Of a stretch of DNA of 64,000 nt, positions 36,137-45,085 are shown piece by piece; position 1 is the stretch's first letter, and each line of letters starts with the position of its first letter. Origin of the DNA: Desulfovibrio inopinatus DSM 10711 (GTDB lineage Bacteria; Desulfobacterota; Desulfovibrionia; Desulfovibrionales; Desulfovibrionaceae); the NCBI RefSeq assembly GCF_000429305.1, contig NZ_AUBP01000002.1, forward strand, positions 186,001-250,000. The letters run 5' to 3'. Under the pieces are notes generated by a model. The model did not search any database and had not been told where the DNA came from. It saw only the letters and a program-made list of their open reading frames with translations. Made by a program: the position numbers and the translations under genes.

Positions 36137-36232
36137 CTTGCTATGTGATGAGACTGTCAAGGCGTCGCTCTTTCATCGAATGTATCGTTGTTCTTCCCGT
36201 TTGTAATGTATTATCAAGGGATATGCGGAACC

Positions 36233-38062
36233 ATGACTCAAAATGTTCGCCCTATGGCCAATGTGTATGCCAATCATAAGGACCGTTTGCCTGCGGAAAC
36301 CGTTGCAAAGATACAAGCCATTCTGCACGAATTGGGAATCGGTGCAGAGCATCCCATGACGGAAGTGTGGCAGAATCCGGTCGATGATTGTCATTCTGTC
36401 CGTGTGTGGGATCCGAGTTATCCATTGGTTGGAGCCAATGGAAAAGGCATTTCCGAAGTCTATTGCTTGGCGAGCGCTTATGCGGAGTTCATCGAGCGTT
36501 TGCAGTGTTATTCGTTTCGCTGGTTCGGTGCTTTAGGACAAATTTATCCTCGAAAGCCCATCCATCATGATGAAGTAGTATGCTCTGTGGATGATTTGAT
36601 GCAGGATATCCCCGAAATTCTACATGATGTGGTGGACGATCCGGGCGATCTTTCCGTCGATTCGTTGATGTGTCTTCCGTTTTGGGACGTCAACGCAAGA
36701 CAACTCAGGATGTTGCCGTACTACTTGATGTTGACGGGCATCAAGTCGACCGGCATGAGTGCCGGAAATACACCCGAGGAGGCCCTGTGCCAAGGGATAT
36801 GCGAAATCATGGAGCGCTATGCCGCCCGAGAAGTGATACAAGGAGCGTACATTCCACCAACGATTCCATTGGAGGAATTACCCCTTGAGTCGCACGGTTT
36901 GAAACACATGTTGGACATGCTTCATGGCAAAGGGTTTGAGGTTATCGTCAAAGATTGCACCATGGGCGGTACCATCCCGGTGCTGGCAGCTATTGTGATC
37001 GATCATGCCAAAGATCGCTTTAACCTGTGTTTCGGCTCGGACCCTGTCTTCGATGTGGCATTGCAACGATGCATTACGGAGTTGTATCAAGGAAGGGCAG
37101 AGCTTCCACATTCATTTTCCTATTGGCAGGTCCAGCGTCCTCCTTTGAAAGACTATTACAATCGGGTGTATGCGACGCTTTCCATTCTGTTGAACAATGC
37201 TCCCTCAACGAATTTCCAAGCGGCATTTACGGCCCCTGGGCAGTCGAATACGGCCTATTTCACGTTTATGTGCGAGAAAGTTCATGCGTTGGGATATCCC
37301 ATGTATGTACGCGATTTTTCTTTTCTCGGATTCCCTACTTATTATGTGTATATTCAAGGTATGTCCTGTCCTCCCTCACCGTCAGTGAAAGAAGCGAATT
37401 TCTACTTGGATACGATTAATGAGGCTTTTGAACATATCTATCGGATGGCTCAAGGAAAGAACACGGATGTACATCGTTTGGCGGATATTTTCTCTCGGAC
37501 TATCCGAAGTGAATCGATTTTTTCCTCAACGCTTGTCATCAGTCTAAGTCATCATCTTCATTCTCGTGTGCCGCTGGCAAGTTGGGTTGAGCCGTGTAGT
37601 TTTTTGGCATTTATTTTTATTGAAGCCGGAATGTTGGACAATGCTATCGATGTTCTTCAACAACTCCCCGGGGGAGAAACTCCGGATGAAGTTGAATTAT
37701 GCTCGTTGCTGCTGGACTATTGCCGTCTTGCCTCCAAAGGACAATCCGATGCAGAGATTCTTACTTTTTTGCAGGAGCGATATGGTGAAGGGGAGTATGG
37801 TCGGAGTTTACGTCATCTCATCAACGGGCATTACGCCAGTCTGTACTGCAAAGCGGAAGACGATGCACCGGGGAATACATTCAGCCAACTTCCCTTGCCA
37901 CAGTGCGATAGTCCATTGTCGTGTCAGACCTGCACAATGCGTTCAGTGTGTTCCTTGTCGCGTTATCTGGAGATACGAAAAGCACTGCACAAAGCCTACA
38001 TTCCGATTGATCAGACGAAGCTTGGTGATATTGTGCCTCCAAATCCCTCATGTATGGCATGA
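36233..38062 (+). CDS. YcaO-family ATP-dependent enzyme, copy 2
   Basis: 609 residues from ATG 36233 (MTQNVRPMANVYANHKDR). The longer frame to 36188 lacks a ribosome site. It has the same architecture as copy 1: NGKGISEVYCLASAYAEFI, SAGNTPEEALCQGICEIM with ERYAAR, MGGTIPVLAAIVIDH, FGSDPVFDVALQRCITELYQ, and a TPR-like helical region with SWVEPCSFLAFIFIEAGML. The C-terminal four-Cys motif (CDSPLSCQTCTMRSVC) and PIDQTKLGD are conserved. It is most similar by eye to copy 1. The P3 pseudogene lies downstream, so this enzyme may now act on P2 or P1, or have lost its own substrate. Confidence 0.9.
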   Translation: MTQNVRPMANVYANHKDRLPAETVAKIQAILHELGIGAEHPMTEVWQNPVDDCHSVRVWDPSYPLVGANGKGISEVYCLASAYAEFIERLQCYSFRWFGALGQIYPRKPIHHDEVVCSVDDLMQDIPEILHDVVDDPGDLSVDSLMCLPFWDVNARQLRMLPYYLMLTGIKSTGMSAGNTPEEALCQGICEIMERYAAREVIQGAYIPPTIPLEELPLESHGLKHMLDMLHGKGFEVIVKDCTMGGTIPVLAAIVIDHAKDRFNLCFGSDPVFDVALQRCITELYQGRAELPHSFSYWQVQRPPLKDYYNRVYATLSILLNNAPSTNFQAAFTAPGQSNTAYFTFMCEKVHALGYPMYVRDFSFLGFPTYYVYIQGMSCPPSPSVKEANFYLDTINEAFEHIYRMAQGKNTDVHRLADIFSRTIRSESIFSSTLVISLSHHLHSRVPLASWVEPCSFLAFIFIEAGMLDNAIDVLQQLPGGETPDEVELCSLLLDYCRLASKGQSDAEILTFLQERYGEGEYGRSLRHLINGHYASLYCKAEDDAPGNTFSQLPLPQCDSPLSCQTCTMRSVCSLSRYLEIRKALHKAYIPIDQTKLGDIVPPNPSCMA

Positions 38063-38154
38063 AAATGTGGAGACACTGTCATCAAGAGACGAGAGAATGG
38101 AGCAGGCATTATTCCTCAGGCGCGTTTATCGTCCATTCAACTGGAGGAATCACT

Positions 38155-38430
38155 ATGGCAGAGATGACGAAGCAGCAAAAACAATGGGCCACCGTTGTCG
38201 CCAAAGCATGGGAAGATGAAGCATACAAACAGTGATTGTTGCGCGATCCCGCCTCCGTCTTTGCAGAAGAAGGCCTGGAAATTCCGGAAGGTTTTTCGCT
38301 GAATGTGATGGAAGCCAAAGAGCAAGAAGCTGTGTTTGTTCTTCCCGCAAAGCCGACAGCTGAGAATGCCATTGCCGATGCCTCGGAGCGGTGAACGGCG
38401 GGTGACTTGGCCGTTGTGATAACCTTTTAA
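38155..38430 (+). pseudogene. NHLP precursor peptide P3 with two in-frame TGA codons
   Basis: GGAGGAATCACT precedes ATG 38155, and the reading begins MAEMTKQQKQWATVVAKAW. TGA at 38233 replaces the Arg of KQRLL, and a second TGA at 38392 replaces the Leu of ERLAA. Between and after them the frame is intact without indels (LEIPEGFSLNVMEAKEQEAV), and the tail would read TAGDLAVVITF before TAA 38430. Because the TGA positions are Arg and Leu in all paralogues, nonsense mutation is more likely than selenocysteine. Leader conservation shows it was once a functional member of the set. Confidence 0.8.
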
Positions 38431-38440
38431 CAAAGAAATT

Positions 38441-38455
38441 GGGTGGAACGGCGTG
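38441..38455 (+). repeat. Post-peptide repeat, copy 3
   Basis: GGGTGGAACGGCGTG follows the P3 pseudogene and matches the flanks of P1 and P2. Confidence 0.45.
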
Positions 38456-38893
38456 CGCAACATTATTGCGGAGAGTGGCCAAAAGGAACTCATGAAAAGC
38501 AGGAGGGGGCGGGCGATCACGGTATCCTTCCGTGTTCGCCTCACGACCTGAGATGCGCACCATTTCGAATTATACAACTTCCTTCATGGGGTCAGGGAAT
38601 AGGATATTTTTTCGCTCTTCAATTATATTTTAAATATGGCGTGGGATCTGACGCCAGGATTTTACTCTGGGGTAGTCGAGTTCTTCCATGAAATGTGGGT
38701 CTGGATAGAAGGTCTTGTATTCTTCATATGTATCAAACATGGCACGAGAGACATTGTCTATGGAGCTTCCCGTGTGTGTACGCTTGTTCTGCTTTATGTT
38801 GACGTGCTTTGCGTTTTTGCGATAATTTTTTTTGTATAGGGAGAATACTCTGTCGCAACGCCTCCCATTCGTTATTGCCACTGGGGGTACGTC
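38456..38893. other. Right junction of the YcaO cassette, no gene seen
   Basis: About 440 bp. A small inverted repeat TGGCGT...ACGCCA lies at about 38636-38655. No credible ORF is present. No integrase, inverted-repeat ends or tRNA fragment marks an insertion boundary. Confidence 0.4.
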
Positions 38894-39292
38894 ATGTTTA
38901 TTTCCACGAATGAGAGTGGGGGACAGGCTCTCGGACAGCCAGACATGTGTTTTACCCCTGCTCCACCAGGGCCTCCTGTGCCTGTTCCGTATGTGAATGT
39001 TGCTGATTTGAGCATGGCCGTGGATACGGCCATGAATGTTCTTGTTTGCGGATCGCTCGGTTTGAACTTGAGTTCAACCGTCCCCATGAGTGATGGAGAT
39101 CAACCCGGCGTAACGGGTGGGGTGGTTTCTCAGGTGTTTATGGATGAAGCAGGCTTTTCGGCGGGGAGCACAAAGGTGCTCATCGAAGGAGCACCTGCTG
39201 TGCATCTTGGAGCATCAACGACACAGAACGCATATAATTGTGTGGGGAGTATCGTCGCCCCGAGTCAGACCAAAGTCATTTTGGGCTCGTAA
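38894..39292 (+). CDS. DUF4150 PAAR-like T6SS spike-tip protein
   Basis: 132 residues, with GGGGGT upstream of ATG 38894. The sequence matches the PAAR-like DUF4150 pattern: FISTNESGG, DMCFTPAPPGPPVPVPYVN, PMSDGDQPGVTGGVVSQVF, GSTKVLIEGAPAVHLGAST, and a C-terminal APSQTKVILGS. Such proteins cap the VgrG needle and tether effectors. In related islands this gene directly follows DUF3540; here the YcaO/NHLP cassette stands between. A small membrane protein gene follows at 39361. Confidence 0.9.
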   Translation: MFISTNESGGQALGQPDMCFTPAPPGPPVPVPYVNVADLSMAVDTAMNVLVCGSLGLNLSSTVPMSDGDQPGVTGGVVSQVFMDEAGFSAGSTKVLIEGAPAVHLGASTTQNAYNCVGSIVAPSQTKVILGS

Positions 39293-39360
39293 CGAATACG
39301 GCAACGTACGCGCATAGTATGGTGGCGTATGACGTTCAAGGATCCGGTTGATGTTTCCAA

Positions 39361-39600
39361 ATGAACGAAGAAGCGCTGAGCACGGTGGAGGATATTGTGG
39401 GTCTTGGGAATACAATTTTAGCTGTTGGTGTTGTTCTTTCAGCATTGTTCACGATCCTGAAATTGACCGGTAAAATCCGCTGGTCGTGGATGCTCGTGTT
39501 TTTTCCCATTTGGGGGCCGATTTTGTTGAGTATTCTTTTCGCGTTTCTTCTGCCTTTTTTCATGGACACGGGCGCCGGGTCTCTCACGTTACGTAATTAG
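39361..39600 (+). CDS. Small two-helix membrane protein
   Basis: 79 residues. A hydrophobic helix (GLGNTILAVGVVLSALFTILKL) and a second (LVFFPIWGPILLSILFAFLLPFF) flank a basic GKIRWSWM turn. The W-S-W...P-I-W pattern resembles small phage and T6SS-associated membrane proteins. Its place after the PAAR-like gene makes an immunity protein or effector-linked role possible, but this is inference from position only. No strong ribosome site is visible. The end overlaps the end of the convergent gene at 39597. Confidence 0.5.
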   Translation: MNEEALSTVEDIVGLGNTILAVGVVLSALFTILKLTGKIRWSWMLVFFPIWGPILLSILFAFLLPFFMDTGAGSLTLRN

Positions 39601-40076
39601 TTGCGAGATACCACAAGCCGTGGTGGAGTTCCTTCGACTTCGAAGCGATACGCATCGCAGGCGCCATCGTCGACAACGAGAACCGGTCTGTCCGAAGCGT
39701 TTTTTTCCAGACCAAGTGTAACCGTGGCCGCGCACAGTCCGGCATCATTGACGGGAATTTCGGCGATGAGCGGTAATGCACTCCCTGTTAAACGGACGAT
39801 GAGAAAAACGCGGTCGTCAGGTTGAATCATGTCTTTGGGTGCCAGAGCCAAAACTGCTGTATCAGCATGTGTGTCTGAATCCAGGTCGACTGTGGTGAAG
39901 GATGCCACATTAAAGAAGATGATGTCGGGAAGTTTGCTCGTGGCCGATGCGATGGTTTCGGCAAGTTTTGTCATGGTGGCGGTATCGAATTGATGTGTTG
40001 TGTCATCGGCCTGACCTGCACGTGGCCCAAAGCTGATGAGCACAATAATGGCCACACAGATTAATCCATGGCGCAT
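39597..40076 (-). CDS. Secreted protein of unknown function
   Basis: 159 residues from ATG 40076, preceded by AGGAG. It has a clear Sec signal peptide (GLICVAIIVLISFGPRAGQA, with cleavage probably after GQA). The mature part includes FTTVDLDSDTHADTAVLAL, an Asp-rich segment like an FG-GAP or calcium-binding turn. Two Cys (AGLCAATV, DGACDAY) could pair in the periplasm. The family is not recognised. It is convergent with the small membrane protein gene and separate from the vgrG operon. Confidence 0.7.
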   Translation of the reverse strand: MRHGLICVAIIVLISFGPRAGQADDTTHQFDTATMTKLAETIASATSKLPDIIFFNVASFTTVDLDSDTHADTAVLALAPKDMIQPDDRVFLIVRLTGSALPLIAEIPVNDAGLCAATVTLGLEKNASDRPVLVVDDGACDAYRFEVEGTPPRLVVSRN

Positions 40077-40512
40077 GGTATACTCCTTTTGTGCTAGATA
40101 TTGTTAAGGACATTGAGGCGTAAGGTTTTTCAAAGGGGACCTGTTTTTGGGTGAAAAGACGGATTGCTGTTTTCGTTTTTTTTGAAGACACTCGTATTGT
40201 CAGGATGTTTTCGTTGGTGGGATGAGGGATATTGTGTTCTGCGTTTTTTCTCTTTGCCACGGTGCAATTCCCTGTTGTTCTCTCCGCATATTTTTTTGCG
40301 ATGTTGAGAGATAAAACATAGCATATTCTTCGTGTTTCATGAAGTGCGTCGAGAGGGGGAGAATATGATCGGCAAATACAGGGAAAATGAGGGTGTCGAG
40401 ATGGTTGTTCTTTCGGTTCTCTCCGAGGAAGAACTTTACTGTTGGGTGTGCCCTTGACCGCCGGAAACGGTAGAATATTGGTGTCGTGCATTATGATATG
40501 AGGTTGTTAACA
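40077..40512. other. Divergent intergenic region
   Basis: About 435 bp between the secreted-protein gene and the GGDEF-EAL gene, which should contain both promoters. No gene or strong structure was seen. Confidence 0.4.
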
Positions 40513-43500
40513 ATGCGTTTTCGTGATTTATCCATTTCGACTCGTCTTGCTGTAGCTACTTTGGTGCTGCTGATACCTGTGGCCGTTCTTGTCTATTTTA
40601 TGGATATCAGTTTTCGGTACGACATCAATATTGGGAAAGATGAGTTTGCGGGAACAGAGCTGCTGCGTCACGTGTACCCTTTACTCGAAATCATTTGTGA
40701 CGATCAACACGTGATGACGGAAGAAGAAATGAAAAGAAGGCGAGAGTTAGCTCGTCATGCGTTTCAAGAACTCCATGAAATGGTTAAAGAAACTCCGAAA
40801 TCTTTTATGTTGTCAGATGTTGATTTACGAATACGCGACAAGCTTGGAGTGAAGCCGGCGCAACTTGCAGAAGCGTGGGAAGCATATCTCGATGCACCGA
40901 CAACGGAGGCAAGACAACAGCTTTTAAACAATACACTTGATTTGATGGTTCACATCGGTCGCTTTTCCAAACTTTTACTTGATCCAGCGTTGGACAGTGC
41001 CGTTTTGGCCGATGCTTTGGTAGCAGTATTGCCGAACTGTAAGCGAGATTTGCTTGACTTACGACGTTTGCTCAGGCTTACGCAAATGCCGGAGGAACGG
41101 GGGCCGATATCTCTTTTTACTTCGGACACGGCGTTTCGCGACATTTTGCTGCGGTGGCATGAACACTACATAACGAGTTGCTTGTATCGACTGCGAGATG
41201 ACTCGACTGCGGCCCTGACGGAAGATCCCCTGTACTACGGCCTCAGTCCAAGTCTGCAACGGAATTATAAAGCAGCCTATGAAAAAGCAATGTCCGCATC
41301 CGAGCGCTTATCTTCAAGCGTCCGCGCGTTGATTGATGGCGAAAGCGTCAACTCGATGTTTTTGGCAGAACAAATCAAGACTGCTGATACAGCTGTGGAT
41401 AAACTGTTTTTCACAGGATTAAATGAACTCGATATCTTGATCAAATATCGTATCGATGAATATCTTGATTGGCGCATTATGGCGGGTGCCCTCAGCGCAA
41501 CGGCTGTTCTTCTCGCTATCGCTTTGCTTGTTGCCGTTTCGCTTTCCATCACACGCGGTTTGCGATGTGTTATGCAATACACGCATCGTGTCGCTACTGG
41601 GGATCTTGACGCCTATGTGAAGGAACCCATTGGGGCGGAACTTGGTGTGTTGGCCGATGGCATTCATACCATGGTATTGAATTTGAAACATAAAATTGGA
41701 TTCCTTAACGGTGTGTTGCGTGGTTTAACGATTCCATGCTTGACCGTAGATACTGAAGAACACGTCACCTTTATTAATCAGCCTTATCTTCAATTGTATG
41801 GCCTCCAAGGGACACCCGATGACTACCTTGGGAAAACCCTTGGAGAATTATACTACAATGATTCCACCGCTGATACCATCACTGGCCGCGCTATGCGGGC
41901 AAGAAAGCCATTGTTAGGAAATGAGTCGTCAACCATCACGAGAGATGGGCGTTCTGTGCATGTTAAATACGACGTTGCACCGGTTTTTGATCTTGATAAC
42001 CGTCTTATCGGGGCTTTTGCGATTATCATCGATCTGACGGAGATTAAAAAGAACGCGGAGAAGATCAGCCGCCTGGCTGCATTTCCTCGCAAGAGCCTCA
42101 ACCCTGTTCTGTCCGCCATGAAAGGGGGAGCACTGCATTACATCAATCCAGCCACGGCGAGTATTACTCGTCGCTGGGGACTTGATCCGCGACGAGACCT
42201 CCTGCCAGGCAACCACTCCAGTATTGTGGATGCATGTCTTGCGACAGGCAGCACCCGCGACAATATTGAGTCTCTCGTTGGTGACCGGGTGTTTGACTGG
42301 ACGTATACGCCGGTTCCAGGACAAGAATTGGTTCATATCTACGGGAACGATATTACGGAGCGCAAACGCATGGAAGAGCGTCTGTTGTATGATGCCTTCC
42401 ATGACAGCCTGACCGGTTTACCAAACCGCGCGCTGTTCGAAGATCGACTCGGACAAGTTTGCAGACGCTATAAGCGTGATTCCGCAGCCTCATTTTCTTT
42501 GCTGTTTCTCGATCTTGATCACTTCAAGCACGTCAATGACTCTCTGGGCCATGTTGTTGGAGATGAATTGCTTACCGAAGTGGCCGAGCGCATTGTCTCG
42601 ACACTCCGATCTTTTGATACTTTGGCACGCCTTGGGGGAGACGAATTTGTTTTGTTGCTTGAGAATACACAAGGTCTGGACGATGCGCAGGCTGCGGTCA
42701 AGCGAATCCAAGATGTTCTTGCGTCGCCGATTACCGTGGTGAACAGCGATATTTTTGTTGAGGTCAGTATTGGTATCGTCGTGTCCGGGCATCCGGATAA
42801 AACACCGGGAGAATTGTTGCGCGACGCGGATGCTGCCATGTATCGAGCCAAATCGTTGGGACGTGGTCGAGCGGAAGTATTTAACGATGATTTGCATAAG
42901 CAGGCCATGGATCGGCTCCACTTGGAATCCGAGCTTAAAAAGGCTGTAGAACACCAGGAATTCATTGTGTTCTACCAACCAATTGTGCATCTCGACACGG
43001 GGAAAATTCATGGTTTTGAAGCGTTGGTCCGGTGGGAAAGCCTGACGCGGGGACTTGTTCCTCCGGGAATGTTCATTCCTCATATGGAAAACTCGGGCCT
43101 TATTATTGACGTCGGTGCTTTCGTGCTGGAGCACGCATTGCAAACGGCGAAAATGTGGCGAGAAACGATTCCCGGGTATGAGCATCTTTTCATGAGTGTC
43201 AATCTGGCAGTCCGCCAATTGACGAAACCCGGTATCGTTGATGATGTTGCCGAAGTGCTCACACGCTGGCCTTGTCCGAGAGGAAGTCTCAAGCTTGAAA
43301 TCACTGAATCGGGGATCATGGAGAATTTTCATGTAGCGCAGTCCATTCTCGCTGATCTCCGTGAGCTCGGGGTACGCCTTTCCATTGATGATTTCGGTAC
43401 GGGGTATTCGTCGTTGAGTTATCTACACCGCCTCCCCTTTGATTCACTCAAAGTAGACCGCTCGTTTGTCACTCTGTTGCAGCAGAAGGCAGAGAACCTT

Positions 43501-43692
43501 GAAATCACCAAAACTATTGTTGCGCTGGCGCATAGTTTAAGCAAGGACATAATTGCTGAAGGTGTGGAAACTCCAAATCAATTGAATACATTGCGTCATC
43601 TTGGTTGTGAGTACGGTCAGGGATATCTCTTTGCCAAGCCGCTTCCTGCAACGGAGGCTGAACAGCTTTTGAAAAATCAACCATCCTGGTGA
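40513..43692 (+). CDS. Membrane GGDEF-EAL c-di-GMP enzyme
   Basis: 1059 residues from ATG 40513, with GAGG upstream; a start at 40486 is less likely. A TM helix (~residues 11-30), a periplasmic helical sensor of ~290 residues, a second TM (LSATAVLLAIALLVAVSLSI), and HAMP follow in order. Next are a PAS domain (VLRGLTIPCLTVDTEEHVTF) and a second degenerate PAS. The GGDEF domain has an intact LGGDEFVLLLE and an RSFD inhibitory I-site five residues before it. The EAL domain has GFEALVRW and SIDDFGTGYSS with conserved Glu and Asp ligands. Both diguanylate cyclase and phosphodiesterase activity look possible. Confidence 0.93.
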   Translation: MRFRDLSISTRLAVATLVLLIPVAVLVYFMDISFRYDINIGKDEFAGTELLRHVYPLLEIICDDQHVMTEEEMKRRRELARHAFQELHEMVKETPKSFMLSDVDLRIRDKLGVKPAQLAEAWEAYLDAPTTEARQQLLNNTLDLMVHIGRFSKLLLDPALDSAVLADALVAVLPNCKRDLLDLRRLLRLTQMPEERGPISLFTSDTAFRDILLRWHEHYITSCLYRLRDDSTAALTEDPLYYGLSPSLQRNYKAAYEKAMSASERLSSSVRALIDGESVNSMFLAEQIKTADTAVDKLFFTGLNELDILIKYRIDEYLDWRIMAGALSATAVLLAIALLVAVSLSITRGLRCVMQYTHRVATGDLDAYVKEPIGAELGVLADGIHTMVLNLKHKIGFLNGVLRGLTIPCLTVDTEEHVTFINQPYLQLYGLQGTPDDYLGKTLGELYYNDSTADTITGRAMRARKPLLGNESSTITRDGRSVHVKYDVAPVFDLDNRLIGAFAIIIDLTEIKKNAEKISRLAAFPRKSLNPVLSAMKGGALHYINPATASITRRWGLDPRRDLLPGNHSSIVDACLATGSTRDNIESLVGDRVFDWTYTPVPGQELVHIYGNDITERKRMEERLLYDAFHDSLTGLPNRALFEDRLGQVCRRYKRDSAASFSLLFLDLDHFKHVNDSLGHVVGDELLTEVAERIVSTLRSFDTLARLGGDEFVLLLENTQGLDDAQAAVKRIQDVLASPITVVNSDIFVEVSIGIVVSGHPDKTPGELLRDADAAMYRAKSLGRGRAEVFNDDLHKQAMDRLHLESELKKAVEHQEFIVFYQPIVHLDTGKIHGFEALVRWESLTRGLVPPGMFIPHMENSGLIIDVGAFVLEHALQTAKMWRETIPGYEHLFMSVNLAVRQLTKPGIVDDVAEVLTRWPCPRGSLKLEITESGIMENFHVAQSILADLRELGVRLSIDDFGTGYSSLSYLHRLPFDSLKVDRSFVTLLQQKAENLEITKTIVALAHSLSKDIIAEGVETPNQLNTLRHLGCEYGQGYLFAKPLPATEAEQLLKNQPSW

Positions 43693-43978
43693 TGACAGGT
43701 TATGGACATGGGGTCATTACTTTCTATAGCCATCGGTGTTGGTGGAGAGTGTCTTTTTACCGTGTGAGGAGGCTGGATATAGAAACGTTAATGCGCAATA
43801 TGGTGATATAGAAGCGCATTTTGATGAGTACAATATGAAGCGTGTTTTTGTGTGATTTATTATATCTTAGAATCTAATTCTTTGAAATACAATGGATTGT
43901 TTGTTTAGTTGTTTTTTTCTTGATAAAAATTGCAAAAAGGGCTGGACATCGGTTGGTCAACTGATTAGTTGATTTTTT

Positions 43979-44000
43979 ATTGGTTGGTTGACCAACCAAT
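43979..44000. promoter_or_regulatory. Palindrome upstream of the tandem 53-aa genes
   Basis: A perfect inverted repeat ATTGGTTGG-TTGA-CCAACCAAT, with a further related half (GGTTGGTCAAC) about 30 bp upstream, lies 52 bp before the first 53-aa gene. This looks like a dimeric repressor or activator operator. The surrounding 43693-44051 holds no gene. Confidence 0.5.
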
Positions 44001-44051
44001 ATTGAGCACGCATTGATCGCCAAATGGCGAAAGAGCACAAGGAGCTATGCC

Positions 44052-44213
44052 ATGACTGTGAAAGAACTCAAGGCCGCCCTGCAAGCCATGCCCGAAACCT
44101 CCAATGTCACCGTGAGCCTGACGACTGGTCAGTCTTATCATGGGACAATACAAGAAACAAAGAGTGCTGTTTCCTTAAAACGCAACGGTGATACCGTGAT
44201 TCTGCGCGGTTAA
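44052..44213 (+). CDS. 53-aa protein, tandem copy 1
   Basis: 53 residues from ATG 44052, with AAGGAG upstream. A start at 44013 precedes this ribosome site. The sequence has a helix (MTVKELKAALQAMPET), then a beta-rich part (NVTVSLTTGQSYHGTI, LKRNGDTVILRG). The shape recalls small SH3- or Sm-like domains. The family is not recognised. A paralogue with the same length lies 68 bp downstream, and both share one terminator. Confidence 0.7.
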   Translation: MTVKELKAALQAMPETSNVTVSLTTGQSYHGTIQETKSAVSLKRNGDTVILRG

Positions 44214-44281
44214 TTCCGCAACGCGACAAATATATATCCACGTCAACACCGTATAAATACATACGTATGAGGAGTACCATC

Positions 44282-44443
44282 ATGACTGTAAAAGAACTCA
44301 AAGCTGCTTTGGAACTCATGCCCGAAACTGCAGACGTCAACATTAGCCTTGCAACGGGGCAGTCTTTTCATGGAACGATGATCGAAACGAAATGCGCTTC
44401 TTCTGTCAAGCACAATGGCGAGACCGTGGTTCTGCGCGGCTAA
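44282..44443 (+). CDS. 53-aa protein, tandem copy 2
   Basis: 53 residues from ATG 44282, with GAGGAG upstream. It aligns end to end with copy 1 without gaps (MTVKELKAALELMPET, SLATGQSFHGTM, HNGETVVLRG). The Gly-Gln-Ser-(Tyr/Phe)-His-Gly-Thr core is conserved. Independent ribosome sites and retained frames show both copies are expressed genes, perhaps forming a hetero-oligomer (inference). Confidence 0.7.
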   Translation: MTVKELKAALELMPETADVNISLATGQSFHGTMIETKCASSVKHNGETVVLRG

Positions 44444-44480
44444 TTCAACGCCTTCTAACATATCACGCATACCTCACTAT

Positions 44481-44518
44481 GCCCCCTGTGTGTCCCCCAG
44501 CACACAGGGGGCTTTCTT
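44481..44518 (+). terminator. Terminator of the 53-aa gene pair
   Basis: Perfect 12-bp arms GCCCCCTGTGTG / CACACAGGGGGC with an 8-nt loop, followed by TTTCTTGTT. Confidence 0.9.
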
Positions 44519-45085
44519 GTTGTTGGGGACGAGGTATGGTTTGATGTTGGGGAAGCCTATTGATGAGATTGGTGGCGGCTATGAATGACGAGTGCAGAGT
44601 GAGGAGCAGGGCATGTGTGCAGGAGCTAAGGATGTCCTCTCTCGTGCAGGGAAAATATATGCATGGTACTGCTGAAGAGTGGAAAAATTCTTTTGGTAAA
44701 TGGAGAGGCTGTGTTAGGTAGTATTATCCCATATTTTCTTACGAGGTGCAGTATGGTGTGGCGTTTGAATGCATGCTTTAAGCAATATTGTGTTTCTATG
44801 AGTATCGATTTTTCTGAAAGAGAGTAGCAGGGCATCTCTTGTAGTGAATAGCAAATTCTCTTGAGAATGATGTAGTTGGATGATATTTTCTCTGTGCTCA
44901 TCGTATGAATTTTTTATGAAGTATATGTGAGAATATGTTTTTGATAAAAAGTCATTTTGTCAATTTTTATTAATAATCTTCTTGTTGATAACAATATATT
45001 GATAACATATTTAACACGGTGATGACGTTTGGTTGTTTTTTTAACAAAATTGATAAAGCGTTACGACCTTTATGGGTAATATGCA
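44519..45085. other. AT-rich intergenic region
   Basis: No gene seen. The last 150 bp before 45086 is highly AT-rich with long A/T runs and is the probable promoter of the HD-GYP gene. Confidence 0.4.

Noticed and set aside
38233-38394. Selenocysteine at the two TGA codons of P3
   Set aside because: Paralogues have Arg and Leu there, not Cys, and no SECIS-like hairpin was seen directly after either codon.
33447-38455. YcaO cassette as an integrase-borne mobile element
   Set aside because: No transposase, integrase, tRNA target or terminal repeats were found at either edge, so only an insertion relative to the usual operon order can be stated.
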